Shown: piece after piece, positions 50,712-60,729 of the stretch
Layout: every line of letters begins with the position of its first letter
How positions within the stretch are numbered: position 1 is the stretch's first letter
Source of the DNA: Desulfuromonas acetoxidans DSM 684
GTDB taxonomy: Bacteria; Desulfobacterota; Desulfuromonadia; Desulfuromonadales; Desulfuromonadaceae
DNA length: 64,000 nt
NCBI RefSeq assembly: GCF_000167355.1
Contig: NZ_AAEW02000015.1
Span: 46,217 to 110,216 of the forward strand
Direction: 5' to 3'
Notes under the pieces: generated by a model
What the model was told of the DNA's origin: nothing
Database searches by the model: none
Seen by the model: only the letters and a program-made list of their open reading frames with translations
Program-made: the position numbers and the translations under genes

Positions 50712-51623
50712 GTGACAGATTCAACCCGAACAGAGTCCACTTTCCGATCCGGATTTGTATCGATTGTCGGTCGACCCAATGTGGGGAAATCCACATTGCT
50801 CAATCAGATCCTTGGTCAGAAAATCGCCATTACAGCCAATAAGCCACAGACCACCCGTAACCGGATTCTCGGTATCCACAGCGAGGACAATGCCCAAGTA
50901 TTATTCCTCGATACTCCGGGTATTCACAAGGCAACCGGTAAGCTCAACCAGTACATGGTTGACCAGGCGTTATCCGCCTGCCGTGGTGTTGATGTGGTGG
51001 TGTTTCTGGTTGAAGCCACTGACCGGGTCGGTGGTGGTGATGATTTCATTCTTGATGTGCTTGCACAGAGCGACATCCCGGTTGTGCTGGTGATCAATAA
51101 AGTCGATCTGGTGGAAAAAGACAAGTTGCTGCCTTTAATCGCCCAGTATGCTGAACGCTTTGACTTTAAAGAGATCATTCCGTTGTCGGCCCTTAATGGC
51201 AGTGGCGTGGAGCGCCTGGTGGCGTCGGTTCGAGACATGCTTCCCGAAGGCCCACCCTACTACCCTGAAGAGATGGTCACGGATTTGCCGGAGCGGTTTA
51301 TTGTCGGCGAAATGATTCGTGAGAAAATTTTGCGCAAAACCCATCAGGAGGTGCCGTATGGGGTTGCAGTGCAGGTCGATAATTTTGAAGAGCGGCCCGG
51401 CAAGAACCTGATCGCGATTCAGGCGACCATTTATGTGGGTCGTGATGCGCATAAACGGATTCTGGTTGGTAAGGGCGGCAGCATGATCAAGCAGCTTGGT
51501 CAGGACGCCCGCAAGGAAATTGAACAGTTCCTTGATGCGCGGGTGTTTCTTGAACTGTTTGTTAAAGTGAAGAAAAACTGGATGGATTCTGAGCGCTTCT
51601 TGCGCGAGTTCGGGTACGAATAA
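50712..51623 (+). CDS. era: GTPase Era
   Basis: Ribosome-assembly GTPase that binds 16S rRNA, 303 residues. G1 [13 protein letters not shown]2 TTRNRILGI, G3 DTPGIHKA and G4 NKVDLVEK, then a C-terminal KH domain with GKGGSMIKQLGQDARKEIEQ. A GTG start at 50712 follows AAGAAAGAG. Ninety bases separate it from rnc and 89 from der; a small AAAAGCC/GGCTTTT hairpin lies in the era-der gap near 51633-51652. Confidence 0.96.
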   Translation: MTDSTRTESTFRSGFVSIVGRPNVGKSTLLNQILGQKIAITANKPQTTRNRILGIHSEDNAQVLFLDTPGIHKATGKLNQYMVDQALSACRGVDVVVFLVEATDRVGGGDDFILDVLAQSDIPVVLVINKVDLVEKDKLLPLIAQYAERFDFKEIIPLSALNGSGVERLVASVRDMLPEGPPYYPEEMVTDLPERFIVGEMIREKILRKTHQEVPYGVAVQVDNFEERPGKNLIAIQATIYVGRDAHKRILVGKGGSMIKQLGQDARKEIEQFLDARVFLELFVKVKKNWMDSERFLREFGYE

Positions 51624-51712
51624 AGTTTTCTGAAAAAGCCTTCCATGGCTTTTGAAAAAGAGGCGAATAACGCCCCTTTTAAGAGCTTAATTTTTTATAC
51701 AGGTGAAACGTT

Positions 51713-53023
51713 ATGTCTGTCGTCGCCATTGTCGGCCGCCCCAATGTGGGTAAATCAACCTTGTTTAACCGCATTCTCGGCGAACGCAAAGCCATTGTTG
51801 AAGATTATCCCGGTGTGACCCGGGATCGTAATTATGCCGATGTGACTCGTTACGATAAGCCGTTCACACTGATTGATACGGGCGGTTTTGAACCGGTCAG
51901 TGAAGTGCGTATGCTGGTGCAGATGCGTGAGCAGTCGCAATTGGCCATTGAAGAGGCCGATGTCATCCTGTTTGTCATGGATGGTCGCGATGGTTTGACG
52001 CCGTCCGATGAAGAGGTTGCCGAAATGTTGCGCCGGGTCGATAAGCCGGTGTTGTTTGTCGTCAATAAGGTTGATGGCGACAAGCAGGAAGAGCAGGCGG
52101 CTGAATTCTATTCCTTGGGCATTGAGCATTTTTTCGTTACCTCGGCAGAGCATGGTCGTGGCATGGGCGAGCTCATGGCCGCGATTCTTGATGAGTTGCC
52201 TGAAGTGAAAACTGTCGAGGACGATAGTGCTGAGGTGCGACTGGCAGTGATTGGGCGCCCCAATGTCGGCAAGTCCTCTTTGGTTAATAAGCTGCTTGGT
52301 TACGAACGCGTGGTGGCAAACCCGACGGCGGGAACCACGCGCGATAGTGTCGATACCCCCTTTACTTACAATAATCAGCGTTATGTGCTGATTGATACGG
52401 CCGGAATTCGACGTAAGGGAAAAGTCAGCCAGAAACTTGAAAAGTATTCCGTGGTTCAGGCCCTCAAAGGGATGGATCGGGCGCATGTGGTGATGGTGGT
52501 GATCGATGCCGAAGAGGGGATTACCGAACAGGATCTGACCATTGCCGGCTATGCCTATGACCGCGGCCGGGCCGTGGTGCTGGTTGTCAATAAGTGGGAT
52601 ACTCTGACCAAAGATAACCAGACCATGAAAAAGTTTACTGACGAAGTCCGTGGCCAATTTAAATTTTTGTCTTTTGCGCCGATTATGTTTGTTTCCGCGC
52701 TGACCGGCCAGCGCGTGGCCAAAATTATGGAGACAGTTGAGGACGTGGCCCAGCAGTTTAACCGCAAGATCTCCACAGCGGAGTTGAACCGGGTTCTCAA
52801 GCAGGCTGAGGAGGCTCACCCACCGGCCATGTATCATGGCAAGCGGGTTAAACTGTTTTATATTACCCAGACAGCGGTGCGGCCGCCGAGCTTTACCATC
52901 TTTGTCAACAAAGAGAAAGGGGTTCATTTCTCTTATCGCCGCTACCTTGCGAATAAAATCCGCCAGCCGTTCGGTTTTAGTGGCTGTCCGATCCGGATTA
53001 CCTATCGCGATCGGGAGCATTAA
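51713..53023 (+). CDS. der: Double-GTPase Der (EngA)
   Basis: Essential 50S-assembly factor with two tandem GTPase domains and a KH-like C-terminus, 436 residues. Domain 1: [27 protein letters not shown]. Domain 2: [30 protein letters not shown]-terminal [10 protein letters not shown] and YRDRE are typical. ATG 51713. Last gene of the rnc-era-der cluster. Confidence 0.97.
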   Translation: MSVVAIVGRPNVGKSTLFNRILGERKAIVEDYPGVTRDRNYADVTRYDKPFTLIDTGGFEPVSEVRMLVQMREQSQLAIEEADVILFVMDGRDGLTPSDEEVAEMLRRVDKPVLFVVNKVDGDKQEEQAAEFYSLGIEHFFVTSAEHGRGMGELMAAILDELPEVKTVEDDSAEVRLAVIGRPNVGKSSLVNKLLGYERVVANPTAGTTRDSVDTPFTYNNQRYVLIDTAGIRRKGKVSQKLEKYSVVQALKGMDRAHVVMVVIDAEEGITEQDLTIAGYAYDRGRAVVLVVNKWDTLTKDNQTMKKFTDEVRGQFKFLSFAPIMFVSALTGQRVAKIMETVEDVAQQFNRKISTAELNRVLKQAEEAHPPAMYHGKRVKLFYITQTAVRPPSFTIFVNKEKGVHFSYRRYLANKIRQPFGFSGCPIRITYRDREH

Positions 53024-53103
53024 TCTCCTGAAAAAGGAAACGTGCAGGTAAATACATTTCTGGTGGTTTTGGCGCAGTCTGTTAAGGACAGGTTGAGGTT
53101 TTG

Positions 53104-53135
53104 TGCTATACTCCTGATAGTGTATTCATAATACA
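53104..53135 (+). promoter_or_regulatory. Extended -10 promoter and overlapping palindrome before the response regulator
   Basis: TGCTATACT at 53104-53112 is an extended -10 element. The perfect palindrome TGTATT-CAT-AATACA at 53121-53135 begins about where transcription would start and could be an operator or a 5' hairpin. The GTG start is 32 bases further on. Confidence 0.5.
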
Positions 53136-53166
53136 TTAAAAATGATGCTCTGACAGGGAGGCCATT

Positions 53167-53544
53167 GTGGCGAAACGAACCATACTTGTTGTTGAAGATG
53201 AAGAAAGTTTGTTGAAGCTCGAAAGTATTCTGCTGACCTCCAAGGGGTACGAAGTTATTGGTGTTCCCAACGGATTAGCCGCATTGGATGTGTTGGACAA
53301 AGAGAAGGTCGACCTGGTTCTGCTCGATATCATGCTACCTGAGATCGATGGCTTTGAAGTCTGTCGTCGCATCAAGAACAACCCGGAAACCCAGAAGTTG
53401 CCGGTCATTATGCTGACCGCTAAGAAGAGTCATGAAGATATGTCTCGCGGAGATGAAGTGGGTGCCGATTGGTATGTCACCAAGCCTTTTAAGTCAGCAA
53501 AGGTGATTGAGACCATCGAACGATTCATCGAAGGGGCTCCCTAG
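53167..53544 (+). CDS. Single-domain response regulator (CheY-like)
   Basis: Receiver domain of 125 residues with no output domain. The acidic pocket is VVEDEES, the phospho-acceptor Asp is in VLLDIMLPEIDG (about residue 57), the Thr is in IMLTAKKS and the Lys in YVTKPFKS. It would act by protein-protein contact. No histidine kinase is nearby. GTG 53167 follows AGGGAGG. Its own promoter lies just upstream and a terminator-like hairpin downstream at 53645. Confidence 0.93.
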   Translation: MAKRTILVVEDEESLLKLESILLTSKGYEVIGVPNGLAALDVLDKEKVDLVLLDIMLPEIDGFEVCRRIKNNPETQKLPVIMLTAKKSHEDMSRGDEVGADWYVTKPFKSAKVIETIERFIEGAP

Positions 53545-53612
53545 CGGGAAGCTGTTTACGCGACAAACGGCGAAATGGGGGAGCTTGTGCCCACGGATAA
53601 CACGTCGTTTGC

Positions 53613-53642
53613 TTGACAACTCCTTGAGATAAGTGTTATATG
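53613..53642 (+). promoter_or_regulatory. infA promoter
   Basis: TTGACA at 53613-53618 and TTATAT at 53636-53641 with a 17-base spacer (TATATG one base later is the alternative). Predicted start near 53648, within the left arm of the hairpin at 53645. Confidence 0.65.
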
Positions 53643-53644
53643 CT

Positions 53645-53677
53645 GTCACGCTCAAACGAGCGTGACTTTTCTTTTTT
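53645..53677 (+). terminator. Hairpin plus T-run ahead of infA
   Basis: GTCACGCTC (53645-53653) pairs perfectly with GAGCGTGAC (53658-53666) around AAAC and is followed by TTTTCTTTTTTT. It would stop read-through from the response-regulator gene, while transcripts starting at the infA promoter would lose part of the left arm and escape. Confidence 0.75.
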
Positions 53678-53701
53678 TATACTACGTGTTTGGAGGTTCC
53701 T

Positions 53702-53920
53702 TTGGCAAAGGAAGAAGCAATTGAAGTAGAAGGTACAGTCATTGAGCCACTGCCCAATGCCATGTTTCGCGTCAAGCTAGATAACGACCATGTTGTTCTA
53801 GCCCACATTTCCGGGAAAATGCGCAAATTTTATATCCGCATTCTGCCTGGTGACCGTGTCACGGTTGAGTTGTCACCTTACGATTTGACGCGCGGCCGGA
53901 TCACTTACCGGGAAAAATAA
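53702..53920 (+). CDS. infA: Translation initiation factor IF-1
   Basis: Small OB-fold protein of 72 residues, exactly the family length, binding the 30S A site. Recognisable segments: [40 protein letters not shown] and [12 protein letters not shown]. The start is TTG 53702, five bases after GGAGG (53692-53696); it yields the usual N-terminus MAKEE. The longer frame from 53690 would include the ribosome site. Monocistronic, with its own promoter and terminator. Confidence 0.96.
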   Translation: MAKEEAIEVEGTVIEPLPNAMFRVKLDNDHVVLAHISGKMRKFYIRILPGDRVTVELSPYDLTRGRITYREK

Positions 53921-53978
53921 GATTCATTTACCGCCTTCATAGATCGACGTGTATCCAGGCGATTGAATCCATATACGT

Positions 53979-54006
53979 AAAAAGCCGGCCAAGGCCGGTT
54001 TTTTTC
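53979..54006 (+). terminator. Rho-independent terminator after infA
   Basis: CCGGCC (53985-53990) opposite GGCCGG (53993-53998), flanked by A residues on the left and seven T residues on the right. It lies just ahead of the leuS start. Confidence 0.8.
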
Positions 54007-54043
54007 ATTGAATAACGACCTTGCTCTTGCGCACGGAGGCAAC

Positions 54044-56596
54044 ATGGAAGAGCGTTACGAACCGATCGGTATTGAACTGGCCTGGCAAAAAGCCTGGGCC
54101 GATTCCAATAAGTTTTCTGTATCTGAAAAATCGGATAAGGAAAAATTCTATCTTCTGGAGATGTTCCCGTATCCCTCCGGTCGAATTCACATGGGCCACG
54201 TCCGCAACTACTCCATTGGTGATGTCGTTGCGCGATTCAAGCGTCTGCAAGGCTACAATGTCCTTCATCCCATGGGCTGGGATGCCTTCGGCATGCCGGC
54301 GGAAAATGCCGCCATTCAGCATGGCATCCACCCGGCCAAATGGACGGTTGAGAACATTGCCAATATGCGTCTGCAGCTCAAGCGCATGGGGCTGTCCTAC
54401 GATTGGGATCGTGAGTTTGCCACCTGTGATGTCGACTACTACAAGTGGGAACAGCTGATCTTTCTCAAGATGTTTGAGAAAGGGCTGGCTTACAAGAAGA
54501 GTTCGTCGGTGAATTGGTGTCCGACCTGTCAGACCGTTCTGGCCAATGAGCAGGTGGAAGACGATGCCTGCTGGCGTTGTGGCACGGTGGTGGAAGATAA
54601 AGAACTCGATCAGTGGTTCTTTAAAATCACCAATTATGCCCAGGAGCTGCTTGACGAGATCGACAAAATGGCTGGCTGGCCGGATTCCGTCCTGACCATG
54701 CAGCGCAACTGGATCGGTCGCAGCACTGGTTGTGAAGTTGCCTTTCCACTGGAAAATACCCTCGATAAAATCAAGGTTTTCACCACCCGGCAGGACACCC
54801 TGTACGGTGCCACGTTTATGAGCTTGGCCCCCGAGCATCCCAAAGCACTGGAGCTGACTACCGATGACCAGCGCGAGGCGGTGGAAGCGTTTATTGCCAA
54901 GGTGCGTACTCAGGATAAAAAGAATCGCACCAGTGAAGACTTCGAAAAAGAGGGGGTCTTTACCGGTTCCTACTGCATCAATCCGCTTACACGGCGCAAA
55001 ATGCCGATCTATCTGGCTAACTTTGTTTTGATGGACTACGGTACCGGCGCGGTTATGGCCGTTCCGACCCATGATCAACGAGACTTCGAATTTGCCAAAA
55101 AATACGATCTGCCGCTGGTGGTGGTGATTCAGCCGGAAGATGAGAACATCGATCCGGAAACCATGGCCGAAGCCTGGACAGGACCCGGCAAGATGGTCAA
55201 TTCGGATCGCTTTGACGGCCTCGATAACGAAGCTGCCAAAGAACAGATTGCCGATTACCTGGCCAAAGAGGGGATTGGCGAGAAAACCGTTAACTTCCGT
55301 CTGCGTGATTGGGGCGTTTCGCGTCAACGTTACTGGGGCACACCGATTCCCATCATCTATTGTGATCAGTGCGGTGTGGTTCCGGTGCCGGAAAAAGATC
55401 TGCCGGTAGTTCTGCCTACCGATGTTGAATTTACCGGTGAAGGTGGTAGTCCGCTGGCTAAGCATAAAGAGTTCTATACGGTCAGTTGTCCGCAGTGTGG
55501 TGAAGTGGCGCGACGCGAAACCGATACGTTTGACACCTTTGTTGAGAGTTCCTGGTATTTCGCCCGCTATGCCTGCCCTGATTTTGCTTCCGGACCCATC
55601 GACCGTGCCGCAGCGGAATACTGGTTGCCGGTGGATCAATATATCGGCGGTGTTGAACATGCGGTCATGCATCTGCTTTATGCGCGTTTCTTCACCAAGG
55701 TGATGCGCGATCTGGGATTGATGGATGTCGATGAGCCGTTTACTAACCTGCTCACTCAAGGCATGGTGTGCAAGGAGACCCAATCCTGCCCTGAGCATGG
55801 CTGGCTGTATCCTGAACAGGTGGAAAACGGTAAATGTACTCAGTGTGGCAAACCGGTGACCATTGGTCGTACCGAAAAGATGAGTAAGTCGAAGATGAAC
55901 GTTGTTGATCCTGACAAACTCATTGCCACGTATGGTGCCGATACGGCACGTCTGTTCTCACTGTTTGCCGCTCCTCCGGAAAAAGACCTCGAATGGAATG
56001 ATCAGAGTGTTGAAGGGTGTTACCGTTTCCTAAATCGAGTGTGGCGGGCCGTCTATGACAACCAGGATATTCTCAAAAATGCCGCTGCTCCAGAGACCGA
56101 GGGCGATGCCAAGGCATTGCGTCGCATGACTCATCGCACCATCAAAAAGGTGACTGAAGACATTGATGGCCGTTTCCATTTCAATACGGCGATTGCCGCA
56201 GTTATGGAGTTGGTTAACGCGATTTACGGTTTCGAAAAGAAAGCCGAGTATCCCGGTGCGGTAAAAGAAGCTCTGGAAGCCGCGGTTCGTTTGTTGGCAC
56301 CATTTGTTCCTCATGTTACTGAAGAGTTGTGGGCTAACCTGGGGCATGAAGAGGATTTGGAAACCGCTGGTTGGCCAGAGTATGATACGGCTGCCATGGT
56401 CGAGGACGAAAAGCTTATCGTCATCCAGGTTAACGGCAAAGTACGCTCCAAGATCACGGTTTCCGCGTCAGCCGGCAAGGATGAGGTCGAAAAGGCCGCT
56501 CTGGCCGATGAAACGGTCCAGCGCTTCATTGGTGACGGCACGGTGCGTAAAGTGATCGTGGTTCCCGGTAAACTGGTTAATGTGGTGGCATCATGA
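54044..56596 (+). CDS. leuS: Leucyl-tRNA synthetase
   Basis: Class Ia synthetase charging tRNA-Leu, 850 residues. HIGH-type motif [13 protein letters not shown] (about 45-57). The zinc module has CPTCQ and CWRCG, the CP1 editing domain runs about 220-420 ([25 protein letters not shown] with the editing Asp), and KMSKS is in [11 protein letters not shown] (about 612). The C-terminal end [11 protein letters not shown] is complete. ATG 54044 with GGAGG ten bases before; the longer frame from 54008 overlaps the terminator. It overlaps lptE by four bases, beginning a leuS-lptE-holA operon. Confidence 0.97.
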   Translation: MEERYEPIGIELAWQKAWADSNKFSVSEKSDKEKFYLLEMFPYPSGRIHMGHVRNYSIGDVVARFKRLQGYNVLHPMGWDAFGMPAENAAIQHGIHPAKWTVENIANMRLQLKRMGLSYDWDREFATCDVDYYKWEQLIFLKMFEKGLAYKKSSSVNWCPTCQTVLANEQVEDDACWRCGTVVEDKELDQWFFKITNYAQELLDEIDKMAGWPDSVLTMQRNWIGRSTGCEVAFPLENTLDKIKVFTTRQDTLYGATFMSLAPEHPKALELTTDDQREAVEAFIAKVRTQDKKNRTSEDFEKEGVFTGSYCINPLTRRKMPIYLANFVLMDYGTGAVMAVPTHDQRDFEFAKKYDLPLVVVIQPEDENIDPETMAEAWTGPGKMVNSDRFDGLDNEAAKEQIADYLAKEGIGEKTVNFRLRDWGVSRQRYWGTPIPIIYCDQCGVVPVPEKDLPVVLPTDVEFTGEGGSPLAKHKEFYTVSCPQCGEVARRETDTFDTFVESSWYFARYACPDFASGPIDRAAAEYWLPVDQYIGGVEHAVMHLLYARFFTKVMRDLGLMDVDEPFTNLLTQGMVCKETQSCPEHGWLYPEQVENGKCTQCGKPVTIGRTEKMSKSKMNVVDPDKLIATYGADTARLFSLFAAPPEKDLEWNDQSVEGCYRFLNRVWRAVYDNQDILKNAAAPETEGDAKALRRMTHRTIKKVTEDIDGRFHFNTAIAAVMELVNAIYGFEKKAEYPGAVKEALEAAVRLLAPFVPHVTEELWANLGHEEDLETAGWPEYDTAAMVEDEKLIVIQVNGKVRSKITVSASAGKDEVEKAALADETVQRFIGDGTVRKVIVVPGKLVNVVAS

Positions 56597-57105
56597 GACG
56601 TCTGACGCTCCTGCTTATCGGCATCACGTTGTTGGTCTGTGCGTGTGGCTACCATCTGCCGGGACGTGGCGATGCGTTGCCGGAAGATATCCAGACGGTC
56701 TATGTGGAACCGTTTCAAAATAAAACGACCGAGCCGTTTCTGGAAACACCGCTGACCAATGAAGTGCGTGACCAGTTTTCCCGCCGCCGTACGGTGGAAA
56801 TTGTCGCCAGCGCTGATCTGGCTGATGCGATTCTCACCGGCACCATTGTCAGCTACCGCGCCAGCACTGTTTCTTATGATCGCAACGATGATATCACTGA
56901 ATATCGTGCGACTATGATCGTTGATGCGGTTCTGACGCGGGCCAATGGCGAGGAAGTGATCTGGCAGGGTACTGTGAGTTGGAAAGAGGAGTTCTATGCC
57001 AATGATGATCGTGCTCAGCAGGATTACAACGAAACACTGGCTCAAGAAGACCTGCACCGTCGTCTGGCTCAGGAACTTTATAACAGTTTGACCGATAACT
57101 TCTGA
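56593..57105 (+). CDS. lptE: LPS-assembly lipoprotein LptE
   Basis: Outer-membrane lipoprotein that plugs the LptD barrel and helps LPS export; 170 residues. The signal peptide ends in a lipobox LLVCAC (Cys about 18), followed directly by the family's GYHLPGRG. Other conserved parts: [24 protein letters not shown]-type strand [14 protein letters not shown] and [14 protein letters not shown] 56593 overlaps the leuS stop by four bases; holA follows after 11 bases. This leuS-lptE-holA order is widespread in Proteobacteria. Confidence 0.92.
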   Translation: MRRLTLLLIGITLLVCACGYHLPGRGDALPEDIQTVYVEPFQNKTTEPFLETPLTNEVRDQFSRRRTVEIVASADLADAILTGTIVSYRASTVSYDRNDDITEYRATMIVDAVLTRANGEEVIWQGTVSWKEEFYANDDRAQQDYNETLAQEDLHRRLAQELYNSLTDNF

Positions 57106-57116
57106 TTGCGGCTGCC

Positions 57117-58112
57117 ATGACTCCGGCCGATCTGAATAAAGCCATTAGTGCCAACAAGCTTCCTTCCCTGTTGTTTCTCTACGGGGAGGAAGCTTTTCTG
57201 TTGGAACAATCCCTCAAACATCTTCTTAATACTGCCGTAGACCCGGCAACGCGTGATTTCAACCTACTGGTTCTTTCCGGTAAGGATGCGGACCCGACTC
57301 TGGTCATGGATACCGCCCGAACCTTTCCGGCGTTTGCCGAGCGGCGAGTGGTCGTTATCAAACAGGCTCAGGATCTTTCCGCAGGGACACTGGACGCATT
57401 AGTTCCTTACATTCAGGAACCTGCTGCCGAATGTTGTCTGGTGTTTTGCGCCAACCGGATCGATAAACGGAAGAAATTTTTCCAGAGTTTCAAGAAAACC
57501 GGTGAACTGATCGAGTTTAAGCCGCTGTTCGCCAATAAAATTCCAGCGTTTGTGCGTGATCAGGCGCGCCAGTTCGGCAAACAGTTCAGTGAAGATGGTT
57601 TGTCGTTGTTCTGTAAACGGGTAGGAACCTATCTGACGGAAATACACGGCGAGTTGCTGAAGTTGGCCAGTTACCTGGGAGACAAACCCGTCATTGACGT
57701 TGATGATGTGGCGGCCGTTGTTTGTGACACCCGGGTGGACAGCATTTTTGATCTGACCGATGTGGTTGGTGCACGCAAGCTGCCGCAAGCGTTAACGCTA
57801 AGCGAACGTCTGCAACTTGAAGGGGAAGCCCCGCTGAAAATTCTCGCCATGCTGACGCGTCATTTCCGTCAGTTATGGAAAACCCGGTCTTTGTTGGAGC
57901 AAGGGGCATCTCAGCAGGATGTGGCTAAAGCCGTGCGCATTAATCCTTATTTTGTTGAGCGGATTATGCGCCAATCGCGCCAATTTGACATGGCAACCTA
58001 TCCGAAAGCGTTTGAACTGTTTTTGCAGATGGATCTGGCCATGAAGTCGAGTGGCGCTCATCCTCAGGCTTTGCTCCAGAAGTTGCTGACAGATCTGGTG
58101 TATCTGAGCTAA
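57117..58112 (+). CDS. holA: DNA polymerase III delta subunit
   Basis: Clamp-loader subunit that opens the beta clamp, 331 residues. Recognisable parts: N-terminal SLLFLYGEEAFLLEQSL, the clamp-contact region TFPAFAERRVVVIKQAQ, ECCLVFCANRIDKRKKFFQS, SYLGDKPVIDVDDV and the C-terminal LQMDLAMKSSGAHPQALLQKL. ATG 57117 is 11 bases after lptE. Ends the leuS-lptE-holA operon at a bidirectional terminator shared with rpsT. Confidence 0.94.
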   Translation: MTPADLNKAISANKLPSLLFLYGEEAFLLEQSLKHLLNTAVDPATRDFNLLVLSGKDADPTLVMDTARTFPAFAERRVVVIKQAQDLSAGTLDALVPYIQEPAAECCLVFCANRIDKRKKFFQSFKKTGELIEFKPLFANKIPAFVRDQARQFGKQFSEDGLSLFCKRVGTYLTEIHGELLKLASYLGDKPVIDVDDVAAVVCDTRVDSIFDLTDVVGARKLPQALTLSERLQLEGEAPLKILAMLTRHFRQLWKTRSLLEQGASQQDVAKAVRINPYFVERIMRQSRQFDMATYPKAFELFLQMDLAMKSSGAHPQALLQKLLTDLVYLS

Positions 58113-58184
58113 AAACAACTACGGTCAATAACAAGGCAAGAGAGACTCCCTCGTTTTTGTTGTGACCGGCGGTGATTGTCAGGC

Positions 58185-58217
58185 AAAAAAAAAGGAGCCC
58201 TCAGGGCTCCTTTTTTT
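58185..58217. terminator. Bidirectional terminator between holA and rpsT
   Basis: A-run plus GGAGCCC (to 58200), a TCA loop and GGGCTCC (58204-58210) followed by seven T residues. The A- and T-runs make it functional in both directions for the two convergent genes. Confidence 0.9.
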
Positions 58218-58239
58218 AACTCATTGTTCGGTAAAGCGA

Positions 58240-58503
58240 TTAGGCGAGAGTGTTGACCAGTTTGGTCAGACGGCTGATCTTACGGCTGGCAGTCGCTTTG
58301 TGAATGATGCCGCGAGTTGCCATTTTGTCAATGTAGGGAACCGCTTGGGTCAGAGCCGCGGTCGCTGCGTCTTTGTTCTGTTCAGCAACAGCCAGGCGAA
58401 CATTCTTGACCATGGTGCGCATGGTGGAACGGGCTTGAGTGTTGCGGTCACGACGAACGATGCTTTGCTTGTTACGCTTCAGGGCAGACTTATGATTAGC
58501 CAT
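58240..58503 (-). CDS. rpsT: 30S ribosomal protein S20
   Basis: Primary 16S rRNA-binding protein, 87 residues, the normal size. It begins [20 protein letters not shown] and contains the usual basic helices ([45 protein letters not shown]). GGAG lies before ATG 58503. It is encoded singly and diverges from murJ, separated by 177 A/T-rich bases. Confidence 0.97.
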   Translation of the reverse strand: MANHKSALKRNKQSIVRRDRNTQARSTMRTMVKNVRLAVAEQNKDAATAALTQAVPYIDKMATRGIIHKATASRKISRLTKLVNTLA

Positions 58504-58680
58504 TGAATTTCTCCATCAATTGGTGTTGTTGTTTTTAGGTAACGAAGAGAGGTTATAGCACTGCCTTGAGGTGTGTGTCAATATTATAACTTGCTAACCG
58601 TATTGTTAAATACTTAACAATATCAAAGGACTACGATTTTTCCTGTTGGTATTAAAATAAAATAATCCCTTTTGGTGCTT

Positions 58681-60246
58681 ATGTCGGAACAAAGAAAAAT
58701 TACACTGGCAGCCGGAATACTCAGTCTGGCAACTCTGATCAGCCGTTTTGCCGGATTGGCGCGGGATATGGTGATCGCCACTCTGTTTGGTGCCGGGCTC
58801 GGCAGTGATGCCTTTTTTATGGCGTTCACCATACCGAACCTTTTGCGACGTTTTTTCGCTGAAGGCTCGCTGACCGCAGCTTTTGTACCGACTTTCAGTC
58901 AGGTGCGTGAACAACAGGGAGAACAGGCCGCGCAGCGGGTGATGGTGTTGTGCTGGTCTCTGCTGGCCACAGTTATGGTTGTCGTGACCATGCTCGGCAT
59001 TGTTCTGGCCCCAGGGCTGGTACAGATGATTGCCCATGGTTTTGGGGAGATCGCCGGCAAACTGGAATTAACCGTTTCTCTGACCCGCATTATGTTTCCT
59101 TACATCTTCTTCGTCAGCCTGCTGGCGTTGTTGACCGGTGTGCTGAATGTCTACGGTCATTATTTCGTGCCGGCCATCTCTCCGTTGGTGCTTAATCTGG
59201 CAATGATTAGCAGTGCCTTGTTGCTCCATCACCGTTTTGTCATGCCCATCGAAGCACTGGCCTGGGGTGTCATTACCGGCGGCGTGTTGCAGTTGACCAT
59301 GACGTTACCGGTGTTGCGACGCTATGGTCTTCGACTCGGCTGGCAATGGAACTGGCACGATTCCACAGTGCGGCGCATCATTTTATTGATGGTGCCGGGC
59401 ATTGCCGGTGTCGCTATCTACCAGATCAACGTGGTGGTCACCCGGTTGTTGTCATCCTTTCTGGAACAGGGCAGCGTCTCCTATCTCTACTACGGCCAAC
59501 GCCTGTTTGAATTTCCCCAGGGGATCTTTATTGTTTCGCTGGCTCAAGCCGTGTTGCCGACCATGAGCCGTCAGGCCGCCGCAGGCGAGGTGGATGAGGT
59601 CAAGCGGTCGCTGCGTTATGCGTTAAGTCTTATTGTCCTGGTCACGTTGCCCGCAGGCGTGGGGTTGATTGTCTGTGCTGAACCGATCTTCAGCCAGTTG
59701 TTCATGCAGGGCGCCTTTGGATTTGCGGATGTTCAACAAACCGCCCTGGCTTTGGCTGCCTATGCACCGGGTCTGGTGTTCGTCGGCATCAGTCGGGTGA
59801 TCGTTCCGACGTTTTATGCACTTCAGGATACCCGGACCCCGGTGTGGATTTCGTTCTGGACATTGCTGGCTAATGTGGCTTTCGGTCTGCTGTTGATGGG
59901 ACAATTCCAGCATATTGGTTTGGCGGCTGCCTTGACACTGTCCTCGGTGGTCAACAGCGTGATACTGCTGGTGATGCTGCGCCGAAAAATTGGCAGATTG
60001 GGCTTGAAAGCGCTGTGGGTGACGAACCTCAAAGCCCTGCTGGCGTGCGCTGTTATGGCGGTGGTGGTTGATAGGGTGTTATTGCTGGGAGAGTGGTCGG
60101 CCGGTTTGACGCCGGTCAACGCGATGATTCTTAGTGGGAGTATCGTCGGCGGTGTGGCCAGTTACCTGCTGGTTGGTCGTCTGGTGAAAATTGCCGAACT
60201 CAAGGAGTTGCAGGCCATTGTCCAGCGCAAACTGCGGCGGGGTTAA
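58681..60246 (+). CDS. murJ: Lipid II flippase MurJ (MviN)
   Basis: MOP-superfamily flippase that moves lipid II across the inner membrane for peptidoglycan synthesis; 521 residues with 14 predicted spans. Family segments: LATLISRFAGLARDMVIATL, the conserved FFMAFTIPNLLRRFFAEGSL with its charged residues, QINVVVTRLLSS, YYGQRLFEFPQGIF and ALQDTRTPVW. I take ATG 58681, where similarity begins; TTG 58672 is in frame but has no better ribosome site. The gene converges with trmL with a six-base gap. Confidence 0.95.
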   Translation: MSEQRKITLAAGILSLATLISRFAGLARDMVIATLFGAGLGSDAFFMAFTIPNLLRRFFAEGSLTAAFVPTFSQVREQQGEQAAQRVMVLCWSLLATVMVVVTMLGIVLAPGLVQMIAHGFGEIAGKLELTVSLTRIMFPYIFFVSLLALLTGVLNVYGHYFVPAISPLVLNLAMISSALLLHHRFVMPIEALAWGVITGGVLQLTMTLPVLRRYGLRLGWQWNWHDSTVRRIILLMVPGIAGVAIYQINVVVTRLLSSFLEQGSVSYLYYGQRLFEFPQGIFIVSLAQAVLPTMSRQAAAGEVDEVKRSLRYALSLIVLVTLPAGVGLIVCAEPIFSQLFMQGAFGFADVQQTALALAAYAPGLVFVGISRVIVPTFYALQDTRTPVWISFWTLLANVAFGLLLMGQFQHIGLAAALTLSSVVNSVILLVMLRRKIGRLGLKALWVTNLKALLACAVMAVVVDRVLLLGEWSAGLTPVNAMILSGSIVGGVASYLLVGRLVKIAELKELQAIVQRKLRRG

Positions 60247-60252
60247 TCCCAA

Positions 60253-60729
60253 CTAAGCGTTTTCCAGAGCACCAACCTGACGTAAAGCTTCGTAGAGCAC
60301 AATGCCCGCCGAGGTAGACAGGTTGAGGCTGCGTACGGCATCACAACTCATGGGGATGCGCAGGCAACGTTGCGGGTGGCGCTCAAGCAGCTCTTTGGGC
60401 AGTCCCTTGGTCTCCTTGCCGAATACGATGAAATCTCCCGGGTGAAACGTCGCCTGACTATGGACAAGGTGGGCGGTTTTCGAGGTGTACCACCAGCGAC
60501 CCTCAGGGTAGGCCTGTTCCAGTTGTTCCAGACTGTCCCAGCGATGCAGAGGCACGTGGGGCCAATAATCGAGACCGGCGCGTTTCAGATAACGGTCATC
60601 CAGAGAAAAACCCAACTTGCCTACCAGGTGGAGATGGGTCTGGGTTCCGGCACACAATCGGGCAATATTACCGGTGTTGGGTGGGATCTCCGGTTCCACC
60701 AGTACTATATGAAAAGGCGGATCAATCAT
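60253..60729 (-). CDS. trmL: tRNA (cytidine/uridine-34 2'-O)-methyltransferase TrmL
   Basis: SPOUT-class methyltransferase for the wobble base of tRNA-Leu isoacceptors, 158 residues (the E. coli enzyme is about the same). The knot and SAM-binding motifs are VEPEIPPNTGNIARLCAGT, DFIVFGKETKGLP, RIPMSCDAVRSLNLSTSAGI and VLYEALRQ. ATG 60729 overlaps the stop of the upstream acyltransferase gene in an ATGA junction; the longer frame from 60780 lacks family similarity. Confidence 0.94.
   Translation of the reverse strand: MIDPPFHIVLVEPEIPPNTGNIARLCAGTQTHLHLVGKLGFSLDDRYLKRAGLDYWPHVPLHRWDSLEQLEQAYPEGRWWYTSKTAHLVHSQATFHPGDFIVFGKETKGLPKELLERHPQRCLRIPMSCDAVRSLNLSTSAGIVLYEALRQVGALENA

Noticed and set aside
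51755..53020. 421-codon open frame opposite der
   Set aside because: Antisense shadow of the double GTPase gene; His-rich composition is the complement of Val/Met codons.
54005..55798. 597-codon open frame opposite leuS
   Set aside because: Lies antisense within a clear leucyl-tRNA synthetase gene, with no domain resemblance or ribosome site; a result of codon bias in the sense gene.
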